Positions 9,771-17,872 of a stretch of DNA of 64,000 nucleotides are shown here, piece after piece. The position numbers and the translations under genes are program-made. The notes under the pieces are model-generated. The model saw only the letters and a list, made by a program, of their open reading frames with translations. It was not told where the DNA came from and made no database searches. Source of the stretch: JAGLTZ01 sp964637695 (GTDB lineage: Bacteria > Blakebacterota > Blakebacteria > Blakebacterales > Blakebacteraceae); contig CAZWVF010000002.1 in assembly GCA_964637695.1 (NCBI GenBank), forward strand, positions 1 through 64,000, in the 5' to 3' direction. Within the stretch, counting starts at the first letter, position 1; every line of letters begins with the position of its first letter.

Positions 9771-10478
9771 CTATTCGGGAATGCGATCGCGGGTCTTCTG
9801 GCTGGTCAGTTCTTTCAATACATCATTGGCGATCCATCGGGAGGCTTTCGAACCGCTCATCTCAATATCTCTGGCAGCCCCGATCGCCTTCCAGTAGAGC
9901 CTGATATTCCGTTTGCCTATCTGTCTCAGCGCCCAGCTGACAGCTTTCTTTACATAGTTCCTGCCGTCGCTCGAACCTTTGACAATAGCGGGAAGGAACT
10001 GCAGGAACTGCGCGTCATCGGCCTCCTTGTCATGGATTGCCAGAGATGCCATCAGAGCGAAGCCCGCTCTCTTTACGAACTCCGGTTTTCGGTTCGACCA
10101 GTCGAGCGCCTTCTCGTATGCGAAGGAGGTCTTGTCGAAGAGGTTCATGCAGACCTGGTCGCAGACATCCCACGAATCGAATTCCTTCACCCACTTATCT
10201 GCAAGGGTCTTTGTCACGCGGCGCGGGTCTCCGACGAACGCCGCCAGGATCCTGGCCTCATGAATGCCTGTTCCCCACAGGTCCATGGAAAGCTGGTGGT
10301 CCCTGCCCGTCTCCTTTGCGATCGTCCTCAACGACGGGATCGAGATACCCAGAGTGTTTTCAGGGTTGATCCCGAACCGTGCCATTCCTTCCACGTTATC
10401 GGGATCGGCCATTGATTTCAGTTTCTTGACGATCTCCTCAGAACGTCTCACCAGCTCTTCTCCTGTATCACGGAACAT
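9771..10478 (-). CDS. AlkD-like DNA alkylation repair protein
   Basis: A 235-residue all-helical HEAT-repeat-like protein of the AlkC/AlkD DNA glycosylase family, which removes positively charged alkylated purines. Family landmarks are WGTGIHEARILAAF near residue 87, WDVCDQVCMNLFDK near 118, KKAVSWALRQIGKRN near 185 and the Trp/Asp-rich repeats between. The length fits AlkD. It is a single gene, divergent from the MMPL gene across about 120 bp and convergent with the M14 gene. The exact substrate (3-methyladenine or 7-methylguanine) is not decided by sequence. Confidence 0.82.
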   Translation of the reverse strand: MFRDTGEELVRRSEEIVKKLKSMADPDNVEGMARFGINPENTLGISIPSLRTIAKETGRDHQLSMDLWGTGIHEARILAAFVGDPRRVTKTLADKWVKEFDSWDVCDQVCMNLFDKTSFAYEKALDWSNRKPEFVKRAGFALMASLAIHDKEADDAQFLQFLPAIVKGSSDGRNYVKKAVSWALRQIGKRNIRLYWKAIGAARDIEMSGSKASRWIANDVLKELTSQKTRDRIPE

Positions 10479-10598
10479 TCATTTTTCTATACTGCATCAT
10501 AATGGTTTTTACTTGATTCGTTTAGAAGATATACCCGGTCCGGGAGCCTGCTGGAGAAACGCTCCTGGAGAGTGAATCAAGCAGAACAGGAGAGCGGA

Positions 10599-13325
10599 AT
10601 GCCGAAGGAAGGGAAAAAGTGGGTTGAAGTACTGGTGAAGCTGACGGTTCACCGGCCTCGCTGGACACTTCTGGCGGTTGGCCTGGTTACGGTTGTATGT
10701 CTGATCCTGATCCAGCACCTGATGATCAGGATGAACTGGACCGATCTCCTTCCGGAAAACAACATTCCCTCCCAGCGCTACAGGGAGATAGGAGAGAGAT
10801 TCGGCGAACAGTCGCTGGTGGTTGTCCTCGAGGGAGAGAGGGATGCAATCGTCGCCATGGCCGAGGATCTCGAACCGAAACTCCAGCAGCTCGAAAGCCT
10901 TTACAACGTCGTGGGGAAACTCCCCATCGAATACTTCCGCGACCATGGATTCGCGCTGGTAAGACCGGATCAGTTCGACCGCATGCTGGGGATGTTCGAA
11001 GACTGGTCCCTGGTGGGTTCGATCAGGGGGATCAATGATGACTTCGAAGGTGAATACACTTCGAGCGAAGAGAATCTGAGACGGGATGAAGTGGATGTGG
11101 CCCGCAACATGCTGGGGATCACGAGAGCACTTGAACTGATGTCGGAGTGCTTCGCAGGTAACGGCGGCCCCGGGAAGATGGCCGAGGCGGCCGACGCCCT
11201 CGCTCTGGGTGAACCGTGGCTGCTGTCCCTCGACAGAGAGATGCTGCTGATCCTGTGCACGGCGGAAGCCGGCACAGACGAACTGGACCTGATCATCTCC
11301 ACAGTCAAAGAGGTTCACTCCCTGGTAGATGAAGTATCACAGGACCACCCGCAGGTCGTTGCCAGCTTCACCGGTCTGGCCCAGATAGGTCTCGACGAGA
11401 TGCAGAGTGTCGGACTCTATACACAACTGCTCTCCCTGGCAGCCCTGGTTCTGATCTATATCCTCCTCGCCAGGGAATTTTCCGGCAAGGTTATCCCCCT
11501 GCTCGCACTTCTCCCTCTGCTGGTCGGTGTAATATGGGCGCTGGGTGCCATTAAGATCATTTACGGCAGTCTCAACATAATGACCGCGATGATGATGCTG
11601 GTTCTGATCGGTCTGGGTATCGATTTCTCGATCCACCTGATCACTCGCTTCAGACAGGAAATCGATGCCGGCAGAGACCTGGAGAATGCGGTTCGCATAA
11701 CTCTCGGAGGCAGCGGTGTGGGTGTCATGATCGGAGCCTTCACGACCGCACTGGCATTTTTCACCCTGATGGTCGGAGATACCAGGGGCGTCCACGAATT
11801 CGGTCATGCCGCCGGTCTCGGAGTACTGCTCACCCTGATTACCGTCTTCCTCATGCTGCCCTCCATGCTGGTCATACGCCAGCGACGCCTGATGAAGAAG
11901 ATGGGTGAGAAAGACGATGGTGCAGAAGTTGCGGAGCGCTCCTCACTCTCGACAAACAACGCCTACAACTGGATCGGTGTTGTGGCCGAAACAGGGTACA
12001 GACACCCCCTCCTCTTCCTGTCAGTAGCGGTGATCGTGGTAGCTGCTTCCGCCTGGGGAAGCCAGCATACCGCCTTCGAATACGATTTCATGGAACTGGA
12101 GGCAAAGGGCCTGCGTTCTGTGGAGCTGCAGCGGGAGATCCCCGACAGGTACGGCATGTCCGAGCATGCGGCATGGCTCATAACCGATTCGATAGAAGAG
12201 AGTCGCGAGATGAAGGAGCTCTTCCGCAACCTGCCCGATGTAGGTGGAGTGGATGCGATCAGTGATTACCTGCCCTCTGAGGAAAGACTTGTCGAATATG
12301 CTCCCAGGCTGACTGAATTCCGGACAACAACGCTTCAACGGAACGTCACAGCCTGGCGTGCCGGAGACAGTGAAGCGCTTGCCCGCGAAGTAGAAAGGCT
12401 GTGGGACAATCTCGACCTGATGTCCAACCTGGCTTTCACCGCCGGTCTTGACAGGATCGTAAAAGTGATCGACCAGGTGACCGGTGTGGATTCGGAGACC
12501 GGAGAGACAGATCAGAACGCACTGCTGCCCGGCATCTCCCGCCAGCTTGAGGGCGGCATAGATGATCGCCTGGCACTTCCTTTTGCAGCAGCATGGGCCG
12601 GCAGAATGAAGGAGAACCTCCAGCGAATGTCAAATCCGGCCCCTGTTTCGCCTGACGAACTGCCCCCCCGGGTTCAACGTACATACATGGCCAGGGAAGG
12701 CGACGGCTACCTTTTGAACATCATTCCGCGCGGCTACCTGTTCGAAAAAGAGAGTCTCGATCGATTTGCCGAACAGACCGAAGCGGTCGATCCCGACGTC
12801 ATCAGCACCGAGAAGCTGTTCCTGGTCATGATGGAGGAGACCCTGGCCGACGGCAAGAATGCGGCAATACTCGCCCTGCTGGTGATAGCGCTTCTCCTCA
12901 TCTTCCATTTCCGGGGTTTTGTGGGTTTGCTGGCGATGGTACCGCTGGTCGTCGGATCGGTTTCGATGCTCGGCCTGATGTACGTGTTCGGAATGAAGTA
13001 CAACTACATAAACCTGATTGCCACGCCTATCATCCTCGGGATCGGCATCGATGACGGTGTCCACGCCCTGCACCGGTATCGAGAACAACCGGGAAAAGGT
13101 CTTGATCGCGTCTCTTCGAGTTTCCGGCTCGTGGGCAAAGCGATCTTTCTGACCTCTTTGACCACGATGATCGGATTCGGCAGTGTTGGTTTCTACGAGA
13201 TGAGAGGAATGGCCAGTTTCGGTCAGGTGCTCTTCATGGGAGTAGGAACCTGCTTCATCGGTACGATATTCGTACTGCCTCCCCTGTTGAGGCTGTTTCA
13301 CCCCAACCGGACGGAGGCTGTCTGA
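10599..13325 (+). CDS. MMPL/RND-family membrane protein with two sterol-sensing-like domains
   Basis: A 908-residue protein with the duplicated RND layout. TM1 lies near residue 30, then a large periplasmic loop, then five TM helices (about 270-430). The pattern repeats with TM7 near 450, a second loop, and TM8-12 from about 760. Each TM4-equivalent carries the Asp-rich GLGIDFSIH / GIGIDDGVH signature of the hydrophobe/amphiphile exporter (MMPL) branch, where the Asp residues carry protons. ATG at 10599 has CAGGAG upstream and is preferred over an in-frame GTG at 10572. There is no membrane-fusion protein or TolC partner nearby, as is common for MMPL types, which export lipids or hopanoid-like molecules. 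The cargo is unknown. Confidence 0.82.
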   Translation: MPKEGKKWVEVLVKLTVHRPRWTLLAVGLVTVVCLILIQHLMIRMNWTDLLPENNIPSQRYREIGERFGEQSLVVVLEGERDAIVAMAEDLEPKLQQLESLYNVVGKLPIEYFRDHGFALVRPDQFDRMLGMFEDWSLVGSIRGINDDFEGEYTSSEENLRRDEVDVARNMLGITRALELMSECFAGNGGPGKMAEAADALALGEPWLLSLDREMLLILCTAEAGTDELDLIISTVKEVHSLVDEVSQDHPQVVASFTGLAQIGLDEMQSVGLYTQLLSLAALVLIYILLAREFSGKVIPLLALLPLLVGVIWALGAIKIIYGSLNIMTAMMMLVLIGLGIDFSIHLITRFRQEIDAGRDLENAVRITLGGSGVGVMIGAFTTALAFFTLMVGDTRGVHEFGHAAGLGVLLTLITVFLMLPSMLVIRQRRLMKKMGEKDDGAEVAERSSLSTNNAYNWIGVVAETGYRHPLLFLSVAVIVVAASAWGSQHTAFEYDFMELEAKGLRSVELQREIPDRYGMSEHAAWLITDSIEESREMKELFRNLPDVGGVDAISDYLPSEERLVEYAPRLTEFRTTTLQRNVTAWRAGDSEALAREVERLWDNLDLMSNLAFTAGLDRIVKVIDQVTGVDSETGETDQNALLPGISRQLEGGIDDRLALPFAAAWAGRMKENLQRMSNPAPVSPDELPPRVQRTYMAREGDGYLLNIIPRGYLFEKESLDRFAEQTEAVDPDVISTEKLFLVMMEETLADGKNAAILALLVIALLLIFHFRGFVGLLAMVPLVVGSVSMLGLMYVFGMKYNYINLIATPIILGIGIDDGVHALHRYREQPGKGLDRVSSSFRLVGKAIFLTSLTTMIGFGSVGFYEMRGMASFGQVLFMGVGTCFIGTIFVLPPLLRLFHPNRTEAV

Positions 13326-13354
13326 CCGGAACCTGTTTCTGCCTGAACCGATCG

Positions 13355-14539
13355 TTACAGAACAACGAACCGGCCGAGCAGAAACGACATGATGAAACCG
13401 ATGACTCCTACCAGGAGTGCGCCTGCGAGTCCTACCGCAAAGGGCTTAATCCCCACACCCTTGAAGACTTCGAATCTGGTTCCGAGTCCCACTCCTGCCA
13501 TTGCCGTTCCGAGCAGATACCGGGAACCCCACACACTGCCTATCTGCTTCGTCAGGCCACTCCACGCTTCGGCGTCGAAAAGACCGAAGGCGGCGCCACT
13601 GCCGACGGTTGCATCACCGATTGAGCGGATGATGGTCATTCCCACAAAACCGAGCACAAAGATCGGGAAGAGCTTGATAATGCTGACCCTGCCCCCTCTT
13701 TCTCCACTGCTGCCATCTCTGGAACGCAGGTGGTAGAATGCCAGTATCGGCACTACCGCGGCCAGGAAGAGATTACGGGTGAGTTTAGTCACCGTGGCTG
13801 CCTTGAATGCAACCTCGTCGTTGAAGACTTCACGGTAGGTCAGCGCAGCTCCCATTACCTGCGCGGTTTCGTGAATGGCGGTTCCCAGGAAGATCCCGAT
13901 CTGCTCCGATGTCTGAAGCAGGTATGGAGCCAGATAGGGGTAGAGGAACATGCCGATAAGTCCGAAGAGAGTGATATTGGCAACCGCATAGGCGACCTCA
14001 TCCTCTTCAGCTTCAATTGCCGCTGCGGTTGAAACGATGGCCGTCACACCGCATATGGCGGTACCCGATGCTATCAGCGTACCCAGGCGCTCCGGCAGGT
14101 TGAGCATCCTGTTGAACCAGCTGACCAGAATGAGTCCGCCGCTGATCGAGGCGACCACTATCGGAATCCCCCATATTCCCAGCTTCACAACATCCATCAG
14201 ACTCAACTTGATGCCGACCAGTATGATCCCCAGCCGGAGCAGTTTCGTGACGCTGAACCTGATGCCGCCCTGAAACATTTTCGGAAGGGGAACCATGTTG
14301 CCCACGAGCATCCCGACAACGATGGCCATGAGTACCCCTGATACCGGACTCGACTTGCCTGCCGGATCGATGCCCTGAAGGCTCAGGAGCTGACGGCCCA
14401 GCATTTCTGCCATCGGAACCGCGACCAGCATGATAACCAGAGCCAGCAGAGCGCCGGGCAGAAGCCCTGGAACGTTTCTCAGGCTTTCCACACCGAACGT
14501 ACCTTTAACCAGCCTGCTTCCAGAGCTGTCAGAACTCAT
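13355..14539 (-). CDS. YeiH/UPF0324-family membrane protein
   Basis: A 394-residue integral membrane protein with about ten helices from the UPF0324 (YeiH) family, named putative sulfate exporters by some databases without firm proof. Typical motifs are ASGTAICGVTAIVSTAAAIE and GTAIHETAQVMGAAL. ATG at 14539 has GGAAGGA upstream, whereas the longer frame to 14581 adds an unsupported stretch. Its start is only about 50 bp from a 182-bp palindromic repeat, so the gene's promoter must lie either in that gap or beyond the repeat, making the repeat part of its upstream region. Confidence 0.8.
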   Translation of the reverse strand: MSSDSSGSRLVKGTFGVESLRNVPGLLPGALLALVIMLVAVPMAEMLGRQLLSLQGIDPAGKSSPVSGVLMAIVVGMLVGNMVPLPKMFQGGIRFSVTKLLRLGIILVGIKLSLMDVVKLGIWGIPIVVASISGGLILVSWFNRMLNLPERLGTLIASGTAICGVTAIVSTAAAIEAEEDEVAYAVANITLFGLIGMFLYPYLAPYLLQTSEQIGIFLGTAIHETAQVMGAALTYREVFNDEVAFKAATVTKLTRNLFLAAVVPILAFYHLRSRDGSSGERGGRVSIIKLFPIFVLGFVGMTIIRSIGDATVGSGAAFGLFDAEAWSGLTKQIGSVWGSRYLLGTAMAGVGLGTRFEVFKGVGIKPFAVGLAGALLVGVIGFIMSFLLGRFVVL

Positions 14540-14590
14540 GCAGGGGATTTCCTTCCGGAGAAAGATAAAAACCTGTTTCAATAACTATCT

Positions 14591-14772
14591 AGGAGCCTGT
14601 CGGAGTAAGCCACCGGCTGCGGTCTGCGCCGGCAACCGGCCGACGGCGTTGGCTTTCGCCGGATGTCCTCAACGTAGCACAGTGGCTACGTTTCCGGGCC
14701 TCCGGCTCAGCCGCCTGGTCGGGCCGGCGCCAGAGCAAACCTCGCGTTCGCCGGTTACTCCGACAGGCTCCT
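14591..14772. repeat. 182-bp palindromic element, copy 1
   Basis: GC-rich element with perfect 18-bp terminal inverted repeats (AGGAGCCTGTCGGAGTAA at the left; its reverse complement at the right). A central dyad AACGTAGC/GCTACGTT at 14671-14692 has its centre exactly at the midpoint of the element (14681.5). In this copy the palindrome extends two more bases on each side (CT...AG). It matches 38404-38585 at every position I compared by eye. Arms between the ends and the core pair only partly. There is no coding potential. It is best read as a REP-like or MITE-like element that would fold into one long hairpin. Confidence 0.9.
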
Positions 14773-14870
14773 AGCCCAATAATTTAGCTTCACTCTGTCT
14801 GTTTCGCCACGCTCTATATTCATCACATTTTCACGCATTCAACGTCTTCCGTGGCTGAGCTCATCCAATC

Positions 14871-14975
14871 TCACTTCGCACGCGCCTCATAGATTACAGC
14901 AAGGATACTCTCCGCTACGAGATCCGGCACATCCACATAAAGGTAATGCGAGGCCCCTTCCGCGACTGTGATCTT
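14871..14975 (-). pseudogene. C-terminal relic of an alpha/beta-hydrolase
   Basis: The minus strand reads KITVAEGASHYLYVDVP followed by DLVAESILAVIYEARAK and a stop. This is the usual last stretch of alpha/beta-hydrolase-fold enzymes: the catalytic-His loop GxxH, then the final helix. No upstream hydrolase sequence is left. Just 5' of it the frame runs into a palindromic repeat of a different family, so only about 35 codons survive. It is a broken 3' gene end, not a functional small protein. Confidence 0.5.
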
Positions 14976-15058
14976 GCCATAGCCACCGCTATGCCTCGTC
15001 GCCGCGCCTTGCAGGCCGGGCCCGGCATCACTCTCGGTGCCGACGTTTGTCACCTGAC
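14976..15058. repeat. half-copy of the second palindrome family (core plus one arm)
   Basis: The palindromic core CATAGC-cacc-GCTATG (14978-14993) and the following arm CCTCGTCGCCGCGCCT closely match the centre and right arm of the element at 27547-27699. About 34 bases agree with two differences. The left arm is absent: hydrolase-relic sequence stands in its place. It is therefore a truncated copy. The right boundary is approximate because the arms diverge after the shared stretch. Confidence 0.55.
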
Positions 15059-15064
15059 ATGACA

Positions 15065-15805
15065 CTAGGCAGATATCTTATCCAACCATTTCTCAATATT
15101 CGATGGAACATGAAGTACCAATGCGCGACCCTGTGCTCTCTTCTTGAGTAATCCTCTATCGCACAACCTTGACGCAGCTTCATGGATTGAAGCATATGTA
15201 TAGGGCAGCCTATTCTTCAATGCGGTTGCTGAAAGAGGCTGGAGCAGAACCTGATGCATTATTTCTGCATCAAGTGAAGCACCGAGGATTGAACGGATCC
15301 TGAGGTCAGGACAAGCTTTAATGATCCATGAAACAGGACGAATTGCATCCCTCTTATCAGAAATCTGGTTATGCCAGAAGCCCCATCTCTCGAACAGCTC
15401 GAAAGATTCTCTCCGGGCATATTCTGTCAGTATTGGATTGATCGCGTATTGTGCAAAGAGGACACGTTTACCCTTGAGTGGGCTACAATGTGAAATTGCC
15501 TGATCTAACGTTGATGCTGTTGGATTCAATTCAATAGCCACACTCAAGATTGCTCCTGCAACTGCTGAAAACTGATTTTCAAGAGTCTTCAATTCTTTTG
15601 CCAGAAGACGGCCATTTACCAGTTGATGATGTATCGCCAGCCAGCTCGCGGCAGCCCAGAAGAGACGAGGAGAATCAGAAGCTGCTGAACAAGTACGAGC
15701 TAATAGAGATTCCGCAGAGACCGTCACCTGAGCAGGATCCACATCAAATCCGACTCCAATCCTGGCCCATTGGGAATAAAGGCAATCTTCAATCGATGAT
15801 TTCAA
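15065..15805 (-). CDS. winged-helix protein paired with a nucleotidyltransferase (putative antitoxin-like partner)
   Basis: A 246-residue soluble protein I do not recognise by name. The C-terminal 60 residues look like a winged helix-turn-helix (ATALKNRLPYTYASIHEAA, then SRLCDRGLLKK), so it probably binds DNA. The N-terminal two thirds are helical and lack catalytic motifs. Its ATG overlaps the stop of the upstream nucleotidyltransferase by four bases, so the two are translationally coupled. The pairing resembles AbiE-type and other NTase/HTH toxin-antitoxin modules, though there the HTH gene usually comes first. Base composition is clearly AT-richer than the flanking speB and yeiH-like genes, consistent with transfer. 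Confidence 0.55.
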   Translation of the reverse strand: MKSSIEDCLYSQWARIGVGFDVDPAQVTVSAESLLARTCSAASDSPRLFWAAASWLAIHHQLVNGRLLAKELKTLENQFSAVAGAILSVAIELNPTASTLDQAISHCSPLKGKRVLFAQYAINPILTEYARRESFELFERWGFWHNQISDKRDAIRPVSWIIKACPDLRIRSILGASLDAEIMHQVLLQPLSATALKNRLPYTYASIHEAASRLCDRGLLKKRAQGRALVLHVPSNIEKWLDKISA

Positions 15806-16299
15806 TGTTGTTCTAAATAGAGTTCCATCTTATGTGCAGATGGAGCATCGAACTTAGCAATGCGATCCAACTGCGACCGGACATACTCTATCTCCTCCTC
15901 CGTCGGTGACAGCTCCTGCAGATCCGCAATATCTTCTGGTCTGAGTGAATGGAACTTCAGAAGTATCAGATCCTGTCTGCTCACCGATGAGATTAGAAAG
16001 CCACCAAATCGTCCAATTGATTGCAGACGATCGCAGAAATCTGAAGGAAGCACATCACGCCAGGCTGCTGCTGCATCATTCATCCATTTCTCAGGCAAAC
16101 CCAGCTCTTCTGCAATTTCCATGATTTCTCTTTGGTACACTGAAAGCTTGGGATTGGAATAGACTACATCCACATCCAGGGTCCCTCGAATAATCCACCC
16201 TGAGAGAATTGCTGCAGCGCTGCCCACAATTACGCATTCCAGGTCTTCGCAGCGCTCCCCGAGCGCTCGAAAAGCTGTTTCAATCTCATCTTTTAGCAT
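15802..16299 (-). CDS. DUF6036-like nucleotidyltransferase (putative toxin of a two-gene module)
   Basis: A 165-residue protein with a minimal nucleotidyltransferase signature: VGSAAAILSG (residues 25-34), then TLDVDVVY with the metal-binding Asp pair, and a later LILLKFHSLR where the family often has a Lys. It resembles the small NTase group (DUF6036 / AbiEii-like) found in two-gene mobile modules. I start at ATG 16299; a TTG at 16329 would be needed to go longer. A -10 TATAAT ends only seven bases before this ATG, so translation may be leaderless. It is cotranscribed with the winged-helix gene through a four-base overlap. The substrate is unknown. Confidence 0.6.
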   Translation of the reverse strand: MLKDEIETAFRALGERCEDLECVIVGSAAAILSGWIIRGTLDVDVVYSNPKLSVYQREIMEIAEELGLPEKWMNDAAAAWRDVLPSDFCDRLQSIGRFGGFLISSVSRQDLILLKFHSLRPEDIADLQELSPTEEEIEYVRSQLDRIAKFDAPSAHKMELYLEQH

Positions 16300-16305
16300 A
16301 GTTTT

Positions 16306-16333
16306 ATTATATACTTTTTCCGATAACAATCAA
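16306..16333 (-). promoter_or_regulatory. sigma70-type promoter of the NTase/HTH pair
   Basis: On the minus strand TTGATT (16333-16328), a 16-bp spacer and a perfect TATAAT (16311-16306). The expected transcription start falls at or within a base or two of the ATG at 16299, implying a leaderless mRNA. Confidence 0.5.
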
Positions 16334-16639
16334 TGAAAATTCCCTTCGTTCCACGGATCTGAGGATTTTCCCATTGCTGCAGCACTGGGGGACTGTTCAA
16401 TCTGCCATCGCAATCCATCCAGAACCTGACCCGGGGAAAATGCTTTGCCGTATCGATAGTTACGGGCCGGACCTCTCTGCCAGATGCAGATATATAGATC
16501 GCGCCCGGCGGCAGCACCAATCCCCTGAATCACAGGTCTATCACCTGTTCAGAGACATGAAAAGGACCTGCATCGGCCCGGTGATCACCCGTTCGGACAT
16601 ATGCCCACCATGAGGACACCAGCGCGTGAGTCGCGTGCC
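16330..16639. other. intergenic stretch without a supported gene
   Basis: About 310 bp between the NTase promoter and the speB stop. A minus-strand frame at 16293-16520 is open, but it overlaps the promoter and has no recognisable motif; I do not call it. I see no clear terminator for speB. Confidence 0.4.
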
Positions 16640-17542
16640 TTATCTTCTCTCGGCACTGTATGCCGCCATTTTGTAGACGAGCCTGGCAGCGATGGAATCG
16701 GAACTGTGGAATCCTTCGCGCGGGCTCAGCTCGACTACGTCGGTCCCAACTACATTCTTCTCCCTGAAGAGAGACCGGAGCAGTCTGAGCGTTTCGAACC
16801 AGTCGAAGCCACCCGGTACCGGAGTACCCACTGCACCCACCACCGAAGGGTCGAGACCATCCAGATCGATGGTTATGTAAAGATCCTCCCCCGGCAGAGA
16901 TCGGAGGATCTGATCGATCTGCTCCCCCACCCTGCCCACAACCTGGTGAGCCAGGAAGGTCGTTCGCAGGTCACCTTCCAGAAGATGAGCTTCGCTCGAA
17001 TCCACCGATCTGATGCCCAGAGCAGTCACATGCACGCCCATATCGTAGATCCTGCGCATCGGACAGGCGTGATTGAAGCGGGAACCGTGATAGGTGTCTC
17101 TCAGATCTGCATGTGCATCGATCTGAAGAACACACAGATCGGGCCAGATTTGCCGGTGCGCCCTGACGAGAGGATAAGTGATAGAGTGTTCTCCCCCCAG
17201 AGCCACCAACATGCGTTTTTCATTTATCAAGCCTGCTGCAGTCTCTTCGACCACCAGTGCGGCAGCTTCCGGATCTGTCGGCAGATCGGGAGCGGGATGG
17301 GTTGCAATTCCCCCCACCTCTTCGACCGGCACGAATCCAACCTCCTCGTCGTAGAACTCTATATGATGACTTGCCTCCACAATAGCGGCCGGTCCTTCCG
17401 ATGTCCCTCTTTTCCAGGAGCAGGTTATGTCGAGCGGCAGCGGCAGGACCTGGATCGTACTTTTCTGTGGATCGGACAGATCGGGAGGCAGGTTCAGAAA
17501 GTTCGGGAAGGATAGATCGGGAGCCCCTGTCAGGTCGTTCAT
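16640..17542 (-). CDS. speB: agmatinase / arginase-family ureohydrolase
   Basis: A 300-residue ureohydrolase that most likely converts agmatine to putrescine and urea, with a binuclear manganese site. All metal-binding motifs are present in order: GGEHS near residue 118, IDAHADLRDTY near 141, and TIDLDGLDPSVVGAVGTPVPGG near 220. DVVELSP follows. NHACPMRRI after the second motif fits SpeB better than arginase. It lies back to back with the aromatic amino acid operon; the 330-bp gap holds that operon's leader. There is no ADC gene in view, so the polyamine route cannot be completed here. Confidence 0.88.
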   Translation of the reverse strand: MNDLTGAPDLSFPNFLNLPPDLSDPQKSTIQVLPLPLDITCSWKRGTSEGPAAIVEASHHIEFYDEEVGFVPVEEVGGIATHPAPDLPTDPEAAALVVEETAAGLINEKRMLVALGGEHSITYPLVRAHRQIWPDLCVLQIDAHADLRDTYHGSRFNHACPMRRIYDMGVHVTALGIRSVDSSEAHLLEGDLRTTFLAHQVVGRVGEQIDQILRSLPGEDLYITIDLDGLDPSVVGAVGTPVPGGFDWFETLRLLRSLFREKNVVGTDVVELSPREGFHSSDSIAARLVYKMAAYSAERR

Positions 17543-17633
17543 CGTCTTGACTCAAAGGTTTCGGGTGGTCGATGGCCTTCCGGTCCAGGACACCAAGTTA
17601 ACCCGCTGGACAGGTGAAATGTCTAATTCTTCC

Positions 17634-17662
17634 TTGACCGTATCACGATTGCCCATTAGCCT
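17634..17662 (+). promoter_or_regulatory. candidate promoter of the aromatic operon
   Basis: TTGACC (17634-17639), 17-bp spacer and TAGCCT (17657-17662). The -35 is good and the -10 weak. The start would fall near 17669, about 25 bases before the leader ATG at 17694, a spacing that suits an attenuator leader. TTGACT at 17547 is an alternative -35 with no good -10. Confidence 0.3.
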
Positions 17663-17693
17663 GTCCCGCCTGATGCGCACTTCGAACCTGCAG

Positions 17694-17783
17694 ATGACGG
17701 CTCTCCGGAGCCTGACGAGCGGCTGCTGCTATTATTATCAGCCACAGGGAGAGGTACGCGGATTCCGGAGGTCCGAAGGCTAA
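17694..17783 (+). CDS. tyrosine-codon leader peptide of the aromatic operon
   Basis: A 29-codon reading frame, MTALRSLTSGCCYYY followed by QPQGEVRGFRRSEG and TAA. It contains three consecutive Tyr codons (TAT TAT TAT, 17730-17738). Two in-frame ATGs further up (17619, 17673) could lengthen it; none has a strong ribosome binding site. It sits just ahead of an intrinsic terminator and an operon whose product branch is tyrosine (chorismate mutase, DAHP synthase, TyrA). The Tyr run lies inside a small hairpin (GGCTG 17721-17725 / CAGCC 17739-17743). The role is inferred: ribosome stalling at Tyr codons would report uncharged tRNA-Tyr. Confidence 0.6.
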   Translation: MTALRSLTSGCCYYYQPQGEVRGFRRSEG

Positions 17784-17858
17784 CTTGGGATAAAACGGAA
17801 AGCCCTTAAGGCGGGCGCGCTCCTCTCGATAACGGGAGGGACGCGCCCGCTTTTTTTT
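17701..17858 (+). promoter_or_regulatory. transcription attenuator: mutually exclusive RNA helices and intrinsic terminator
   Basis: Four segments can pair. Segment 1 CTCTCC (17701-17706) matches segment 2 GGAGAG (17748-17753), enclosing the Tyr codons. Segment 2, as GAGAGGTACGCG (17749-17760), can pair with segment 3 CGCGCTCCTCTC (17816-17827) through ten base pairs with a two-base mismatch; this is the antiterminator. Segment 3 GCGGGCGCG (17811-17819) pairs perfectly with segment 4 CGCGCCCGC (17842-17850), followed by eight Ts (17851-17858); this is the terminator. A ribosome stalled on Tyr codons would leave segment 2 free to pair with 3 and keep the operon on. Confidence 0.65.
17811..17858 (+). 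terminator. intrinsic terminator of the attenuator
   Basis: Nine-bp GC-only stem GCGGGCGCG/CGCGCCCGC with an inner CTCC/GGAG extension and a run of eight Ts. The ribosome binding site AGGAG of the chorismate mutase gene starts immediately after the T run. Confidence 0.9.
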
Positions 17859-17872
17859 AGGAGAGAGTCAGG

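Noticed and set aside
14591..14772. CRISPR or tandem repeat array
   Set aside because: Each palindrome is solitary; no regularly spaced direct repeats or cas genes anywhere in the window.
16293..16520. 75-codon minus-strand frame upstream of the NTase
   Set aside because: Overlaps the well-formed NTase promoter and the NTase start in another frame; no recognisable motif or ribosome binding site.
17700..17872. T-box riboswitch ahead of the aromatic operon
   Set aside because: The conserved T-box sequence and specifier-loop layout are absent; the peptide-coding leader with Tyr codons explains the terminator better.
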